Source of the DNA: Paraburkholderia bannensis NBRC 103871
GTDB lineage: Bacteria; Pseudomonadota; Gammaproteobacteria; Burkholderiales; Burkholderiaceae
Assembly (NCBI RefSeq): GCF_000685015.1
Contig: NZ_BAYA01000031.1
Location: 38,625 to 102,624 of the forward strand
Length of the DNA: 64,000 nt
Reading direction: 5' to 3'
Position 1 is the stretch's first letter. Every line of letters starts with the position of its first letter. The position numbers and the translations under genes are program-made. This document shows positions 52,947-61,655 of the stretch, in pieces. The notes under the pieces are model-generated. The model made no database searches. It had not been told where the DNA came from and saw only the letters and a list, made by a program, of their open reading frames with translations.

Positions 52947-53319
52947 GGCGGTTCCTCAAGAGCGGTGAGTGGGTCAGGCAGTGCGTGTGAGTGCATTCTG
53001 CGACCCGCCGTCCTGCTTGAGAATTGCCCTGCAAATTGAATGATCTTCAAACCAGACAGAAAGATTGCCATCTGCGATAGCAAACGTTTCCTTACCTCAA
53101 CTTCCCCGCCTGGCAAGGCCCGCCGGCACTTCGAAAAAAATTTCGCGTCCTTACAGACTGATTTCAAAGAAGAAATTCAGTAGTCTCTTAAAAATTTCGA
53201 TATGCACCCTAAATATAGTCAGACGAATGACGATATGAAGGAGGAACGCCCGCAGCCATCTACCGCCGCAAGAAGCCGTTAACTGCGCTGCGCACCCTTG
53301 GTCAAATCGGTACAGACGC
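52947..53319. other. Divergent promoter region between SnoaL-like and chemotaxis genes
   Basis: These 373 bases contain no gene I can support. The side towards 53320 is AT-rich and holds the FliA-type promoter at 53210-53236. Confidence 0.5.
53210..53236 (+). promoter_or_regulatory. FliA (sigma-28)-type promoter of the chemotaxis receptor
   Basis: TAAA (53210-53213), exactly 15 bases, then GACGATAT (53229-53236). The FliA consensus is TAAA-N15-GCCGATAA, so the -35 core matches fully and six of eight -10 bases match. This is expected for a flagellar/chemotaxis gene. Confidence 0.65.
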
Positions 53320-54855
53320 ATGACACTCACTATTCGAGCGCGTATCGCACTCACCTTCGCCCTTCTCGCCGCCCTGCTCACCGTGTCCGGCGTGCTCGGC
53401 TTCATCAGCACGGAAAAGGCCAACAGCGCCAACCGCGACACCTATCGCAACAAGCTGGCCGAGTCCACGGCGATCGACAACGCCGAGATCTACATCGCGC
53501 GCACGCGCCTCGTGCTCGACCGCGTGGCGCTGCATCCGGAAGCTTCCAGTGTGCCCGACCAGCTCGACCGCGCCTCGGGCTTCTTCAAGAACTCCGACGA
53601 GTGGTGGACGAAATTCCAGCAGATGCCGCACGAGCCGGACGAACTGCCGCTGATCGCGAAGACCACCGAGCGCCGCACCGCCATGCGCGACGCCGTGTCC
53701 GCGTTCACCAGGGCGCTCCAGGCGGGCGACAAGGAGACGGCCGACAACATCGCGATGACGCAGCTCTCCGACCTCTACAGCAAGATGAGCGCGGCCAATA
53801 ACGAGGTCAAGAAGCACCTCTACGAGAACGCGAAGACGCGCTACGAAGAAGCCGAATCGAACTTCTATCTGTTCTCGACCGTGAGCGCCGTGATGGTCGT
53901 ACTGGGCCTCGTGGCCGCCGGTCTCGGCTGGGTCATGCTGCGCCGCGCGATCATGAACCCGCTCAACTATGCGCTCGACAGCCTTCAGCAGATCTCGTCG
54001 GGCAACCTGAGCCAAACGGTGCGCGCGCAACGAAACGACGAAATGGGCCTGCTGCTGGAAAGCATCGAAAAGACTCGCAAGGAACTGGGCAACGTGACGG
54101 GTTCGGTGCGCTCGGGCAGCGAATCGGTGTCGGTCGCCACGCGCCAGATCGCGGCGGGCATGATCGACCTGTCGGCGCGCACCGAGGAACAGGCCGCGTC
54201 GCTGCAGGAAACGGCGGCCAGCATGAACGAGCTGACCTCGGCCGTGAAGCAGAACACCGACAACGCCCGCACCGGCAGCGATCTTGCGCACACGGCGGCT
54301 AACGTCGCCACGCGCGGCAGCGAAATGGTTCAGCGTGTGGTGGACACCATGAGCGAGATCGAAGGCAGCTCGCGCAAGATTTCCGACATTACCGCCATGA
54401 TCGAAGGCATCGCCTTCCAGACCAATATCCTCGCGCTCAACGCCGCCGTCGAAGCGGCGCGCGCAGGCGAGCAAGGCCGGGGCTTCGCCGTGGTCGCCAG
54501 CGAAGTGCGTTCGCTCGCGCAGCGTTCCGCGGCGGCGGCCAAGGAGATCAAGGATCTGATCGCGAATTCCGTCGAGACCGTCTCGCACGGCACGGAGCTG
54601 GTGTCGTCGGCGGGCACGACGATGTCCGAGCTGCACACCGCCGTCGAGCGGGTCACGGCGATCATGAACGAAATCGCTTCGGCATCCGAACAACAGCAAA
54701 GCGGCATCGAGCAGGTCGACACCGCTGTCACGCAGATGGACGAGGTCACGCAGCAGAACGCCGCGCTCGTCGAACAGGTCACGGCCGCAGCACAGGCGCT
54801 CGACACGCAGTCGAGCAAGCTCAGCAGCACCGTGCAGGTTTTCCGGGTGGCCTGA
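53320..54855 (+). CDS. Methyl-accepting chemotaxis protein
   Basis: The 511-residue inner-membrane receptor has membrane segment one (about 11-28), a periplasmic four-helix-bundle-like ligand domain (about 35-185), and membrane segment two (about 188-210; LFSTVSAVMVVLGLVAAGLGWVML). A HAMP domain and a cytoplasmic signalling hairpin follow, with GIAFQTNILALNAAVEAARAGEQGRGFAVVASEVRSLAQRSA. It ends STVQVFRVA without the CheR-binding pentapeptide, so adaptation may depend on other receptors. A FliA-type promoter precedes it. The ligand is unknown. Confidence 0.95.
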   Translation: MTLTIRARIALTFALLAALLTVSGVLGFISTEKANSANRDTYRNKLAESTAIDNAEIYIARTRLVLDRVALHPEASSVPDQLDRASGFFKNSDEWWTKFQQMPHEPDELPLIAKTTERRTAMRDAVSAFTRALQAGDKETADNIAMTQLSDLYSKMSAANNEVKKHLYENAKTRYEEAESNFYLFSTVSAVMVVLGLVAAGLGWVMLRRAIMNPLNYALDSLQQISSGNLSQTVRAQRNDEMGLLLESIEKTRKELGNVTGSVRSGSESVSVATRQIAAGMIDLSARTEEQAASLQETAASMNELTSAVKQNTDNARTGSDLAHTAANVATRGSEMVQRVVDTMSEIEGSSRKISDITAMIEGIAFQTNILALNAAVEAARAGEQGRGFAVVASEVRSLAQRSAAAAKEIKDLIANSVETVSHGTELVSSAGTTMSELHTAVERVTAIMNEIASASEQQQSGIEQVDTAVTQMDEVTQQNAALVEQVTAAAQALDTQSSKLSSTVQVFRVA

Positions 54856-54978
54856 CGCCTCCACGGCGTTTCAGCGTCCCCGCTCTCCGGGCGCGCGCGC
54901 CTTCGCCGCATGGCGAGGCGCGCGCCTGCCCTATGTATCACAAGCGCATCAGCGCCACTCGCTGGAGTCCCCTTCCTC

Positions 54979-55710
54979 ATGACATCGCCAGACAAGGCGG
55001 GCCGTCGCTCGTTCCTCAAAGGATCGATCGCGATTGTGCCCGTTGCCGCCGTCGGCACGGCGTCCGCCGTGCTGCGTCCCACCGCGGACGAGATCAAGCG
55101 CTCCGCGCCGCCGCCCGACACGCCCGCCCAGGAGCACTATCAGCCCGGCTATTTCACGCCCGACGAATGGGCTTTCGTGAACGCCGCGTGCGACTGCCTG
55201 ATCCCGAAGGACCAGGTCGGCCCCGGCGCCGTCGAGCTGGGCGTGCCGCAATACATCGACCGCCAGTTGCAGACCGGCTACGGCGACGCCTCGCGCTGGT
55301 ACATGCATGGGCCGTTCCAGAAGGGCGCACCGGAGTTCGGCTACCAGTCGAAGCTCACGCCGAAAGAGCAATACCGCCTCGGCATTCGCGCCATCGATGC
55401 GTACTGCAAGGCGCACTTTGGCGGCAAGACCTTTGCGCAGCTGGAGAAGGCAAAACAGATCGCATTCCTGAAGGATGTCGAAGGCGGCAAGGTGCAGGAC
55501 GACTTCAACATGAAATCGTTCTTCAGCGGCTTCCTGCTCAAGAACACCATGGAAGGCTATTTCGGCGACCCGATGTACGGCGGCAACAAGGACATGGGGT
55601 CGTGGAAGATGATCGGCTATCCGGGCGCGCGCGCGGACTACGTCGAGTGGGTCAGCGAATCGAAACCGTATCCGTACGGTCCGGTCAGCCAGTACGGCAA
55701 GCGGGGTTAA
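54979..55710 (+). CDS. Gluconate 2-dehydrogenase subunit 3 family protein
   Basis: The 243-residue small subunit carries a twin-arginine-type signal (GRRSFLKGSIAIVPVAAV), implying that it is exported with the flavoprotein, which itself has no signal. The rest matches the subunit-3 family: PGYFTPDEWAFVNAACDCLIPKDQVGPGAVELGVPQYIDRQL and FFSGFLLKNTMEGYFGDPMYGGNKDMGSWKMIGYPG. ATG 54979 is chosen over the 23-residue longer frame. It is the first of three genes. The complex oxidises sugar acids such as gluconate at the periplasmic face and passes electrons to the cytochrome. Confidence 0.93.
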   Translation: MTSPDKAGRRSFLKGSIAIVPVAAVGTASAVLRPTADEIKRSAPPPDTPAQEHYQPGYFTPDEWAFVNAACDCLIPKDQVGPGAVELGVPQYIDRQLQTGYGDASRWYMHGPFQKGAPEFGYQSKLTPKEQYRLGIRAIDAYCKAHFGGKTFAQLEKAKQIAFLKDVEGGKVQDDFNMKSFFSGFLLKNTMEGYFGDPMYGGNKDMGSWKMIGYPGARADYVEWVSESKPYPYGPVSQYGKRG

Positions 55711-55715
55711 GCAGC

Positions 55716-57494
55716 ATGGCAACAATCAGAAAAAAATCCGTTGACGCGGTGATCGTCGGCTTCGGCTGGACGGGCTCGATCATGGCGATGGAACTGTGCA
55801 GCGCGGGCCTTGAAGTGGTCGCGCTCGAACGCGGCGACGGCCGCGACACGATCCCGAATTTCGCGTATCCGCAGATCGTCGACGAAATCAAATACTCGGC
55901 GCGCAATGCGCTGCTGCAGAACCTCGCGAAAACCACCGTCACCACGCGCCACACGAAGGACGATACGGCCCTGCCCTATCGCCAGATCGGCTCGTTCAAG
56001 CCGGGCGAAGGCGTGGGCGGCGCGGGCACGCACTGGTCGGGCGTGCAATCGCGCGTGATGCCGGAGGAACTGCGCCTCCATAGCCGCGTGAAAGAGCGTT
56101 ACGGCGAGAAGTTCATCCCCGAGGGCATGCAGTTGCAGGACTGGGGCGTGACCTACGACGAACTCGAACCGCACTTCGACCGCTGGGAATATGTGTGCGG
56201 CACCTCGGGCCGCGCGGGCAACATCAAGGGCAAGCCGCAGGAAGGTGGCAATCCGTTCGAAGCATATCGCTCGCGCGAATTCCCGCTGCCGCCGCTGCCC
56301 GATCACCCGACCGGGCGCCTGTTCGCCAAGGCCGCGCGCGAACTCGGCTACAAGCCGTTCGCGCTGCCGGCAGGCAACGCCTCGGGCGCCTACATGAACG
56401 AATACGGCTGCCAGCTTGGGCCGTGCAACTTCTGCGGCTTCTGCAGCGACTATGGCTGCCTGAACTACTCGAAGGCCTCGCCGCAGACGGCCATCATTCC
56501 GGCCCTGCTGCGCAAGCGCAATTTCGAGCTGCGCGTGAATTCGCACGTGCTGCGCGTCGAGCTGGACAAGGACGGCAAGCAGGCCACCGGCGTCACCTAC
56601 ATCGATGCTCAGGGTAACGAAGTATTCCAGCCGGCCAACATGGTCGTGCTCGGCGCGTTCCAGTTGCACAACATCCGCCTGATGCTGTCGTCGAAGATCG
56701 GCAAGCCGTACAACGTCGATACCGGCGAAGGCACCGTGGGCCGCAACTTCTGCTACCAGGTGCTCAACAGCGTCAACATGTTCTGGGACAAGGACGTCTA
56801 CATCAACCAGTTCATGGGCGCGGGCGGCGGCGGCCAGGCGATCGAAGAGTTCAACGCGGACAACTTCGACCACGGCGCGCTCGGCTTTATCGGCGGCGGC
56901 ATTATCTGGGGCCGCCAGACCGGCAATGGCCCGGTGCGCGGCATTCCGCTGCCCAAGGGCACGCCCAAATGGGGCAGCGAATGGAAGCAGGCCGTGGCCG
57001 ACAACTTCCTGCACACGGGCCGCATCGAATCGCAGATCAGCAACATGGCGTATCGCGGCTGTTTCGCCGACCTCGACCCGACCTACAAGGACGCCTATGG
57101 CGAGCCGCTGCTGCGCATCACGCTCGACTGGCAGGACAACGACCTGCGCGCCTCGGAATACGTAGCCGGCAAGATGATGGAGATCGGCAAGCAGATGAAC
57201 CCGAAGAGCATCTCGGGCCGCATCCTGAAACCGGGCGCGCACTGGGACACGCGCGCATACCAGAGCACGCACGTGAACGGCGGCACGTCGATGGGCGCCG
57301 ATCCGAAGACCTCGGTGGTCAACAAGTACCTGCAAAGCTGGGACGTGTCGAACGTGTTCGTGCTGGGCGCGAGCGTGTTCGCACATGGCATCGGCTACAA
57401 CCCGACCGGCCTTGTCGGCGGTCTCGCCTATTGGGCCGCCGCGAATATCCGCGAGCGTTACTTGAAGAACCCCGGCCCGATGGTCCAGGTTTGA
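55716..57494 (+). CDS. GMC-type FAD dehydrogenase, gluconate dehydrogenase large subunit
   Basis: The 592-residue flavoprotein has the FAD motif VIVGFGWTGSIMAMELCSAGLEVVALERG (about 11-40) and GEGVGGAGTHWSG. Further motifs are a Cys-rich insert (LGPCNFCGFCSDYGCLNYSK) that could bind a metal or cluster, and the C-terminal GMC region HVNGGTSMGADPKTSVVNKYLQSWDVSNVFVLGASVFAHGIGYNPTG with the catalytic His. It has no signal and is likely carried by the Tat-signal small subunit. The start lies five bases after that subunit, and the cytochrome follows 13 bases later. The specific sugar or sugar acid is not readable. Confidence 0.93.
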   Translation: MATIRKKSVDAVIVGFGWTGSIMAMELCSAGLEVVALERGDGRDTIPNFAYPQIVDEIKYSARNALLQNLAKTTVTTRHTKDDTALPYRQIGSFKPGEGVGGAGTHWSGVQSRVMPEELRLHSRVKERYGEKFIPEGMQLQDWGVTYDELEPHFDRWEYVCGTSGRAGNIKGKPQEGGNPFEAYRSREFPLPPLPDHPTGRLFAKAARELGYKPFALPAGNASGAYMNEYGCQLGPCNFCGFCSDYGCLNYSKASPQTAIIPALLRKRNFELRVNSHVLRVELDKDGKQATGVTYIDAQGNEVFQPANMVVLGAFQLHNIRLMLSSKIGKPYNVDTGEGTVGRNFCYQVLNSVNMFWDKDVYINQFMGAGGGGQAIEEFNADNFDHGALGFIGGGIIWGRQTGNGPVRGIPLPKGTPKWGSEWKQAVADNFLHTGRIESQISNMAYRGCFADLDPTYKDAYGEPLLRITLDWQDNDLRASEYVAGKMMEIGKQMNPKSISGRILKPGAHWDTRAYQSTHVNGGTSMGADPKTSVVNKYLQSWDVSNVFVLGASVFAHGIGYNPTGLVGGLAYWAAANIRERYLKNPGPMVQV

Positions 57495-57507
57495 GGAGCC
57501 ACACGAC

Positions 57508-58824
57508 ATGCGCAAACTTTCCGTAGCAATCGGCGCGGCCGTCGTGGTCGTGGGCGGCCTGTGGGCCGGCAGCCTGGTGAAGCCGTCCCTGACCATCGAC
57601 GCCCAGGCGCTCACCGCGCCGGGCAACGCCGCACACGGCGAATATCTCGCGCGCGCGGGCGACTGCATGGCCTGCCACACGTCGAAGGGCGGTACGCCGT
57701 TCGCGGGCGGCGTGCCGCTCGCCACGCCGCTGGGCGCGGTCTATTCGACCAACATCACGCCCGACAGGACGCACGGCATCGGCAACTGGAGCTTCGAGGA
57801 CTTCGCGCTGGCCATGCGCGAAGGCGTGACGCCGGACGGCCGCCACCTGTATCCGGCCATGCCCTACACGGCCTATGCCAAGGTCAGCGACACCGACCTG
57901 CGCGACCTCTACGCGTACTTCACGACGCGCGTGGATGCGTCGGCCCAGCCGAACGAGCCGGCCGATATTCCGTGGCCGCTCGACACACGCTGGCCGCTGG
58001 CTTACTGGAACCGCCTTTTCCACGACGATTCGCGCTTCAAGCAGGACAGCGCGCATAGCGTCGAATGGAATCGCGGCGCGTACCTGGTGCAAGGTCTCGC
58101 GCACTGCGGCACTTGCCACACGCCGCGTGGCGTGGGCTTCCAGGAAGTCGACCTGGACGGCTCCAGCGCGCGTTTCCTGTCGGGTGCGCGCATCGACGGC
58201 AGCTCGCCCGTCAATCTGCGCGGCGACAAGGGCACGGGGCTGGGCGAGTGGAACGAAGCCGATATCGCCACGCTGCTGAAGACGGGCCGCACGGCGCATT
58301 CGGCGGTCACGGGGCCGATGGGCGAAGTGGTCGAGCACAGCACGCAGTACCTGAGCGATGCCGACCTCCATGCGATTGCGGTGTTCCTGAAGAGCCTCAC
58401 GCCGCTTTCGGACGATGCGGCCGCGCCTGCTTACAAGGCCGACGATGCGACGCTGACGACGATCATGACGGGGCATGCCAACGAGGTGGGCGCGCGCATC
58501 TATATCGATAGCTGCGCGGCCTGCCATCGCCAGAACGGCGAAGGCGCGGCGCGGGTGTTTCCGTCGCTCGCCAACAATCCGTCTGTGCTGGCCGGGCATC
58601 CGGATTCGCTGATCGCGGTGATCCTGGCGGGCTCGCGTCTGCCGTCGACGGCTTCGGCGCCTGCGCCGCTGGCCATGCCGCCGTTCGCATGGCGCTACGA
58701 CGACGATGAAATCGCGCAACTGGCGACTTTCGTGCGTTCGGCGTGGGGTAATGATGCGAGCGCTGTCACTGCTGCCGATGTGAAGCGCGTGCGCGCGCAG
58801 TTGGGGATTGAGGCGAAGCGGTAA
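57508..58824 (+). CDS. Tri-haem cytochrome c subunit of the membrane dehydrogenase
   Basis: The 438-residue protein has an N-terminal hydrophobic anchor (LSVAIGAAVVVVGGLWAGSL) and three covalent-haem motifs: CMACH (residues 53-57), CGTCH (200-204) and CAACH (336-340). This is the arrangement of the cytochrome subunit of gluconate/alcohol-type dehydrogenases, which transfers electrons from the flavoprotein to ubiquinone. Met ligand candidates follow each site (for example PAMPYTAYAKV and PLAMPPFAW). It closes the three-gene operon; a terminator is directly downstream. Confidence 0.95.
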   Translation: MRKLSVAIGAAVVVVGGLWAGSLVKPSLTIDAQALTAPGNAAHGEYLARAGDCMACHTSKGGTPFAGGVPLATPLGAVYSTNITPDRTHGIGNWSFEDFALAMREGVTPDGRHLYPAMPYTAYAKVSDTDLRDLYAYFTTRVDASAQPNEPADIPWPLDTRWPLAYWNRLFHDDSRFKQDSAHSVEWNRGAYLVQGLAHCGTCHTPRGVGFQEVDLDGSSARFLSGARIDGSSPVNLRGDKGTGLGEWNEADIATLLKTGRTAHSAVTGPMGEVVEHSTQYLSDADLHAIAVFLKSLTPLSDDAAAPAYKADDATLTTIMTGHANEVGARIYIDSCAACHRQNGEGAARVFPSLANNPSVLAGHPDSLIAVILAGSRLPSTASAPAPLAMPPFAWRYDDDEIAQLATFVRSAWGNDASAVTAADVKRVRAQLGIEAKR

Positions 58825-58832
58825 GTGCTTGA

Positions 58833-58868
58833 GGGGGCGGCTGGTTTCAGTCGTCCCCTTTTGGTTTT
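58833..58868 (+). terminator. Terminator of the gluconate-type dehydrogenase operon
   Basis: An 11-pair stem (58833-58843 with 58848-58858, two G-U pairs) has a four-base loop and is followed by TTTTGGTTTT. It starts nine bases after the cytochrome stop codon. Confidence 0.88.
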
Positions 58869-58877
58869 GCGAATGCT

Positions 58878-59255
58878 TCAAGGAATTCTGGCTTTCAGAC
58901 GCTCGCGCCAATCAGGGGGAATATGAATCTCTCCCGATTCCCCTGACCCGCGGAACAAAATCGCGCTTTCATCCGGCGTGAATTCCGGATCACCACCGTC
59001 CATCGAATCAAAGTCGGTTCGCGCGAAAACTTTGCCGCTATGCGCGTCGTAGAGTTTGCCGACGTAAAACGCGACATTGCCGTCCATGCCGGTCACGCAC
59101 GATTGCGCGCGGTAAAGACCGCTGTGCGAAGTCACCGCAATGCACTCATGCGCACGGGCTCGTGCACTCGCGTCGCAGACGTATTGAAGAACGCTCAATC
59201 CGGCGACCATGACCACGATGAAAATAACGAAGCGTTTGAGAATGAGCCGCTTCAC
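58878..59255 (-). CDS. Small exported/membrane-anchored protein, unknown function
   Basis: The 125-residue protein starts with GTG 59255 (GGAG nine bases upstream) and has a hydrophobic N-terminus (LKRFVIFIVVMVAGLSVLQYV) that may be a signal or anchor. The mature part holds two or three Cys (CDASARARAHECIAVTSHSGLYRAQSCV), which could pair, and a C-terminal segment that is hydrophilic and Asp/Glu-rich (DFDSMDGGDPEFTPDESA). I do not recognise it. It overlaps nothing and is convergent with the dehydrogenase operon. Confidence 0.6.
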   Translation of the reverse strand: MKRLILKRFVIFIVVMVAGLSVLQYVCDASARARAHECIAVTSHSGLYRAQSCVTGMDGNVAFYVGKLYDAHSGKVFARTDFDSMDGGDPEFTPDESAILFRGSGESGEIHIPPDWRERLKARIP

Positions 59256-59413
59256 TTCTTCGCACTCCAGATAGAAAGATCCTCTTTACTATCATGATGA
59301 GCGCGGCCGCCTCAAAGCAGACTGCCCAAAATTTGACTCAACCACCCACCCGGAATTTATATTCTTGAATCAGATGCGCACGCAACGACTCGTACTTTTT
59401 GCGCGATCCCGAA

Positions 59414-60322
59414 TCACTCCACCTGCTCCCAAAACACCCTGATCTCATCGGCGAGCCACGTCCGCAAAGCCCTCACCTTGGGATCATCACAGCTACCAAT
59501 CCGATACACCAGGTCATGCCCGCGCTCCGACTTCAGCCGTATCTGCGCGAACGGCGCGACCAGCCTCCCCGCCGCAATATCGTCCGCAACAATCACGCTG
59601 CGCCCAAGCGCCACGCCTTCACCACGAATCGCGGCTTCGATCGCGAGACTCCCGTGGCTATAAGCCGGGCCACGGTCGCTGCGCACACGCTCGACGCCCG
59701 CCAGCGCGAACCACTGTTCCCAGTTCGCCAGCATCCCGCCTTCGTGCAGCAACGTACATCCCGCCAGACTCGCGACCGCACGCAAACCACGCATCTTCTC
59801 GCGATATTCCGGACTGCAAACCGGTGTCACCGTTTCTTCCAGAATGCGCTCGGCCAGCAGGCGCGGATAACGTCCACTCCCGTAGCGAATCGCAACATCG
59901 GCTTCGCCTTCATTCAAATCGACGAATTTATCGGTGACGTCCAGGTGAACGTCCAGATGCGGATAGCGCGTCTTGAAGCGATGCAGCCTGGGCGCAAGCC
60001 ATTTATTCGCGAACGATACGCTCGCGTTGATCTTGAAGCGCTCGACGCCATCATGGCCGCGCACGCGATCGGCTTCTTTCGTGAGTTCGCCCAGAATGCG
60101 CGTGACGGCCAGCAGGAATTCCGCACCCGCTTCGGTCAACACGATGCGACGCGTGAGTCGCTGAAACAGCGCCACGCCCAGATGCTCCTCAAGCGTCTTG
60201 ATGTGCCGGCTCACCGCGCCATGCGTGACGTGCAGTTCTTCAGCGGCGAGCGTCATGCTCAGGTGCCGGCCGGTCGCCTCGAAGGCGCGCAGTGTCTGTA
60301 GAGGGGGGAGCCGGTCGAACAC
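59414..60322 (-). CDS. LysR-family transcriptional regulator (GcvA-like)
   Basis: The 302-residue regulator has the typical GcvA-type start FDRLPPLQTLRAFEATGRHLSMTLAAEELHVTHGAVSRHIKTLEEHLGVALFQRLTRRIVLTEAGAEFL, then a two-lobed effector domain (about 90-295; RFKINASVSFANKWLAPRLHRFKTRYPHLDVHLDV). It diverges from the membrane-protein gene at 60450. A perfect palindrome matching the LysR T-N11-A half-site lies between, so this neighbour is the likely target. Effector unknown. Confidence 0.9.
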   Translation of the reverse strand: MFDRLPPLQTLRAFEATGRHLSMTLAAEELHVTHGAVSRHIKTLEEHLGVALFQRLTRRIVLTEAGAEFLLAVTRILGELTKEADRVRGHDGVERFKINASVSFANKWLAPRLHRFKTRYPHLDVHLDVTDKFVDLNEGEADVAIRYGSGRYPRLLAERILEETVTPVCSPEYREKMRGLRAVASLAGCTLLHEGGMLANWEQWFALAGVERVRSDRGPAYSHGSLAIEAAIRGEGVALGRSVIVADDIAAGRLVAPFAQIRLKSERGHDLVYRIGSCDDPKVRALRTWLADEIRVFWEQVE

Positions 60323-60335
60323 GGTCGCGTCATGT

Positions 60336-60350
60336 GTGAGTTTAACTCAC
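60336..60350. promoter_or_regulatory. LysR-type operator palindrome
   Basis: GTGAGTTTAACTCAC has arms GTGAGTT / AACTCAC with a central T. The inner 13 bases fit T-N11-A. It is 14 bases upstream of the LysR start and 100 bases upstream of the divergent gene. Confidence 0.7.
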
Positions 60351-60449
60351 GCATTATATGACGATAAATGGTTTGTCAGCTCGCGAGCCGATGGCCAGGA
60401 TGGGTGCCTGGCCACACTCATCGCAATCATCATCAGCCGTCCCGCCATC

Positions 60450-61229
60450 ATGGATCTCCTGCTTTTCAAGCTGTTCGTCACGCCGTCGTTGCTGCTCCTC
60501 GCATCGCTTGCCGTTCGCCGCTGGGGCGAGGCAGTCGGTGGCCTGCTGGTCGGCATGCCGCTCACGTCGGGGCCCGTGTCCGTGTTTCTCGCGCTGGAGC
60601 ATGGCCCGGCCTTCGCCACCCAGGCAACGGCGGGTTCACTCGTCGCGACCATCGCGCAAGTGGCGTTTTGCGTGGTCTATTGCCGCCTGGCGGCTCAGGG
60701 CTGGCGTCTCGCGTTGACAGGCGCAGCCGGTGCGTTCGTGGTCGTGGCGGCGCTGCTGCAATGGAGCGCATTGCCCGAGATGCTGCTGTTCCTGCTCGCG
60801 CTCATCGCCATCACGCTCGCGCTGAATGTCATGCCGAACACGGCAGCCGCCAGCGCGAAGATCGACGCGCCCTGGTGGGACTTGCCGCTGCGCATGGTGC
60901 TGATCGCCGCCCTGATCGTGAGCGTGACGCTGATCGCGCCTTATGTGGGCGCAAGCGCAGCCGGTGTGATCGCATCGTTTCCGTTCATGGCGATCATCCT
61001 CGCGGTGTTCGCGCATCGCGCCAGCGGCGCGGCCGCCGCGCAGCAGGTGATGCGCGGCATGGCGACGGGGCTGATCGGCTTCGCGGCGTTCTTCTTCGTG
61101 CTGAGCCTCCTGCTCACGCACACGCATCTGGTGGTCGCTTACGGCAGCGCGATTCTCTGCACGCTCGCGATCCAGGCCATGTCGTTCTATCGCATGCGCT
61201 CGCTGCCTGCCGCGCTGCCGGTGGAGTGA
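60450..61229 (+). CDS. Multi-pass integral membrane protein, unknown function
   Basis: The 259-residue protein has about eight membrane segments and little else: LLFKLFVTPSLLLLASLAVRRWGEAVGGLLVGMPLTSGPVSVFLALEHG near the start, and SLLLTHTHLVVAYGSAILCTLAIQAM near the end. The charged loop near residue 130 (NTAAASAKIDAPWWDL) is cytoplasmic or periplasmic. The duplicated-looking segments VGGLLVGMPLTSGPVS and AAGVIASFPFMAIIL suggest two homologous halves. I cannot name the family. Divergence from the LysR gene suggests a small-molecule transporter. Confidence 0.75.
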   Translation: MDLLLFKLFVTPSLLLLASLAVRRWGEAVGGLLVGMPLTSGPVSVFLALEHGPAFATQATAGSLVATIAQVAFCVVYCRLAAQGWRLALTGAAGAFVVVAALLQWSALPEMLLFLLALIAITLALNVMPNTAAASAKIDAPWWDLPLRMVLIAALIVSVTLIAPYVGASAAGVIASFPFMAIILAVFAHRASGAAAAQQVMRGMATGLIGFAAFFFVLSLLLTHTHLVVAYGSAILCTLAIQAMSFYRMRSLPAALPVE

Positions 61230-61334
61230 GCCGCCGCGCTCCTATAATCGATGGGCGCCGCGCGCCTCGCAGTCCGGGCGCGCGGCCTCCCGCCATCCGA
61301 TAGTCCCAGCAGGATCACCGCACAGGAACAGCGC

Positions 61335-61655
61335 ATGTACATCGCCATGAATCGTTTCAAGGTCGCCCTCGGCTCGGAAGCCGCGTTCGAGGAAGTCTGG
61401 GCGAGCCGCGACACGCATCTCAAGGAAGTGCCCGGCTTCGTCGAATTCCATCTGCTCAAGGGCCCGCAGCGCGAGGATCACGTGCTCTACGCGAGCCACA
61501 CGATCTGGGCGAACCACGCGGCCTTCGAGGCCTGGACGCGCTCCGACGCGTTCCGCGCCGCGCACCGCAACGCGGGCAATGCAGGACAAAGCCGCCCGCT
61601 CTACCTGAGCCATCCGGAATTCGAAGGCTTCGAGGTCGTGCAGACCGTCAAGTAA
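61335..61655 (+). CDS. Antibiotic-biosynthesis-monooxygenase fold, IsdG-like haem monooxygenase
   Basis: The 106-residue protein has the ferredoxin-like ABM fold and keeps the haem-monooxygenase triad: Asn6 (in YIAMNRFKV), Trp67 (FEAWTRSD) and His77 (FRAAHRN). The spacing is that of IsdG/MhuD (Asn7, Trp67, His77 in IsdG). This supports haem breakdown in the cytoplasm, releasing iron from imported haem. ATG 61335 is chosen over the 28-residue longer frame. It is a single gene, distant from the hmu operon in this window. Confidence 0.75.
   Translation: MYIAMNRFKVALGSEAAFEEVWASRDTHLKEVPGFVEFHLLKGPQREDHVLYASHTIWANHAAFEAWTRSDAFRAAHRNAGNAGQSRPLYLSHPEFEGFEVVQTVK

Noticed and set aside
55707..57725. 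Long minus-strand open frame opposite the GMC dehydrogenase
   Set aside because: Shadow of the flavoprotein gene; no recognisable motif.
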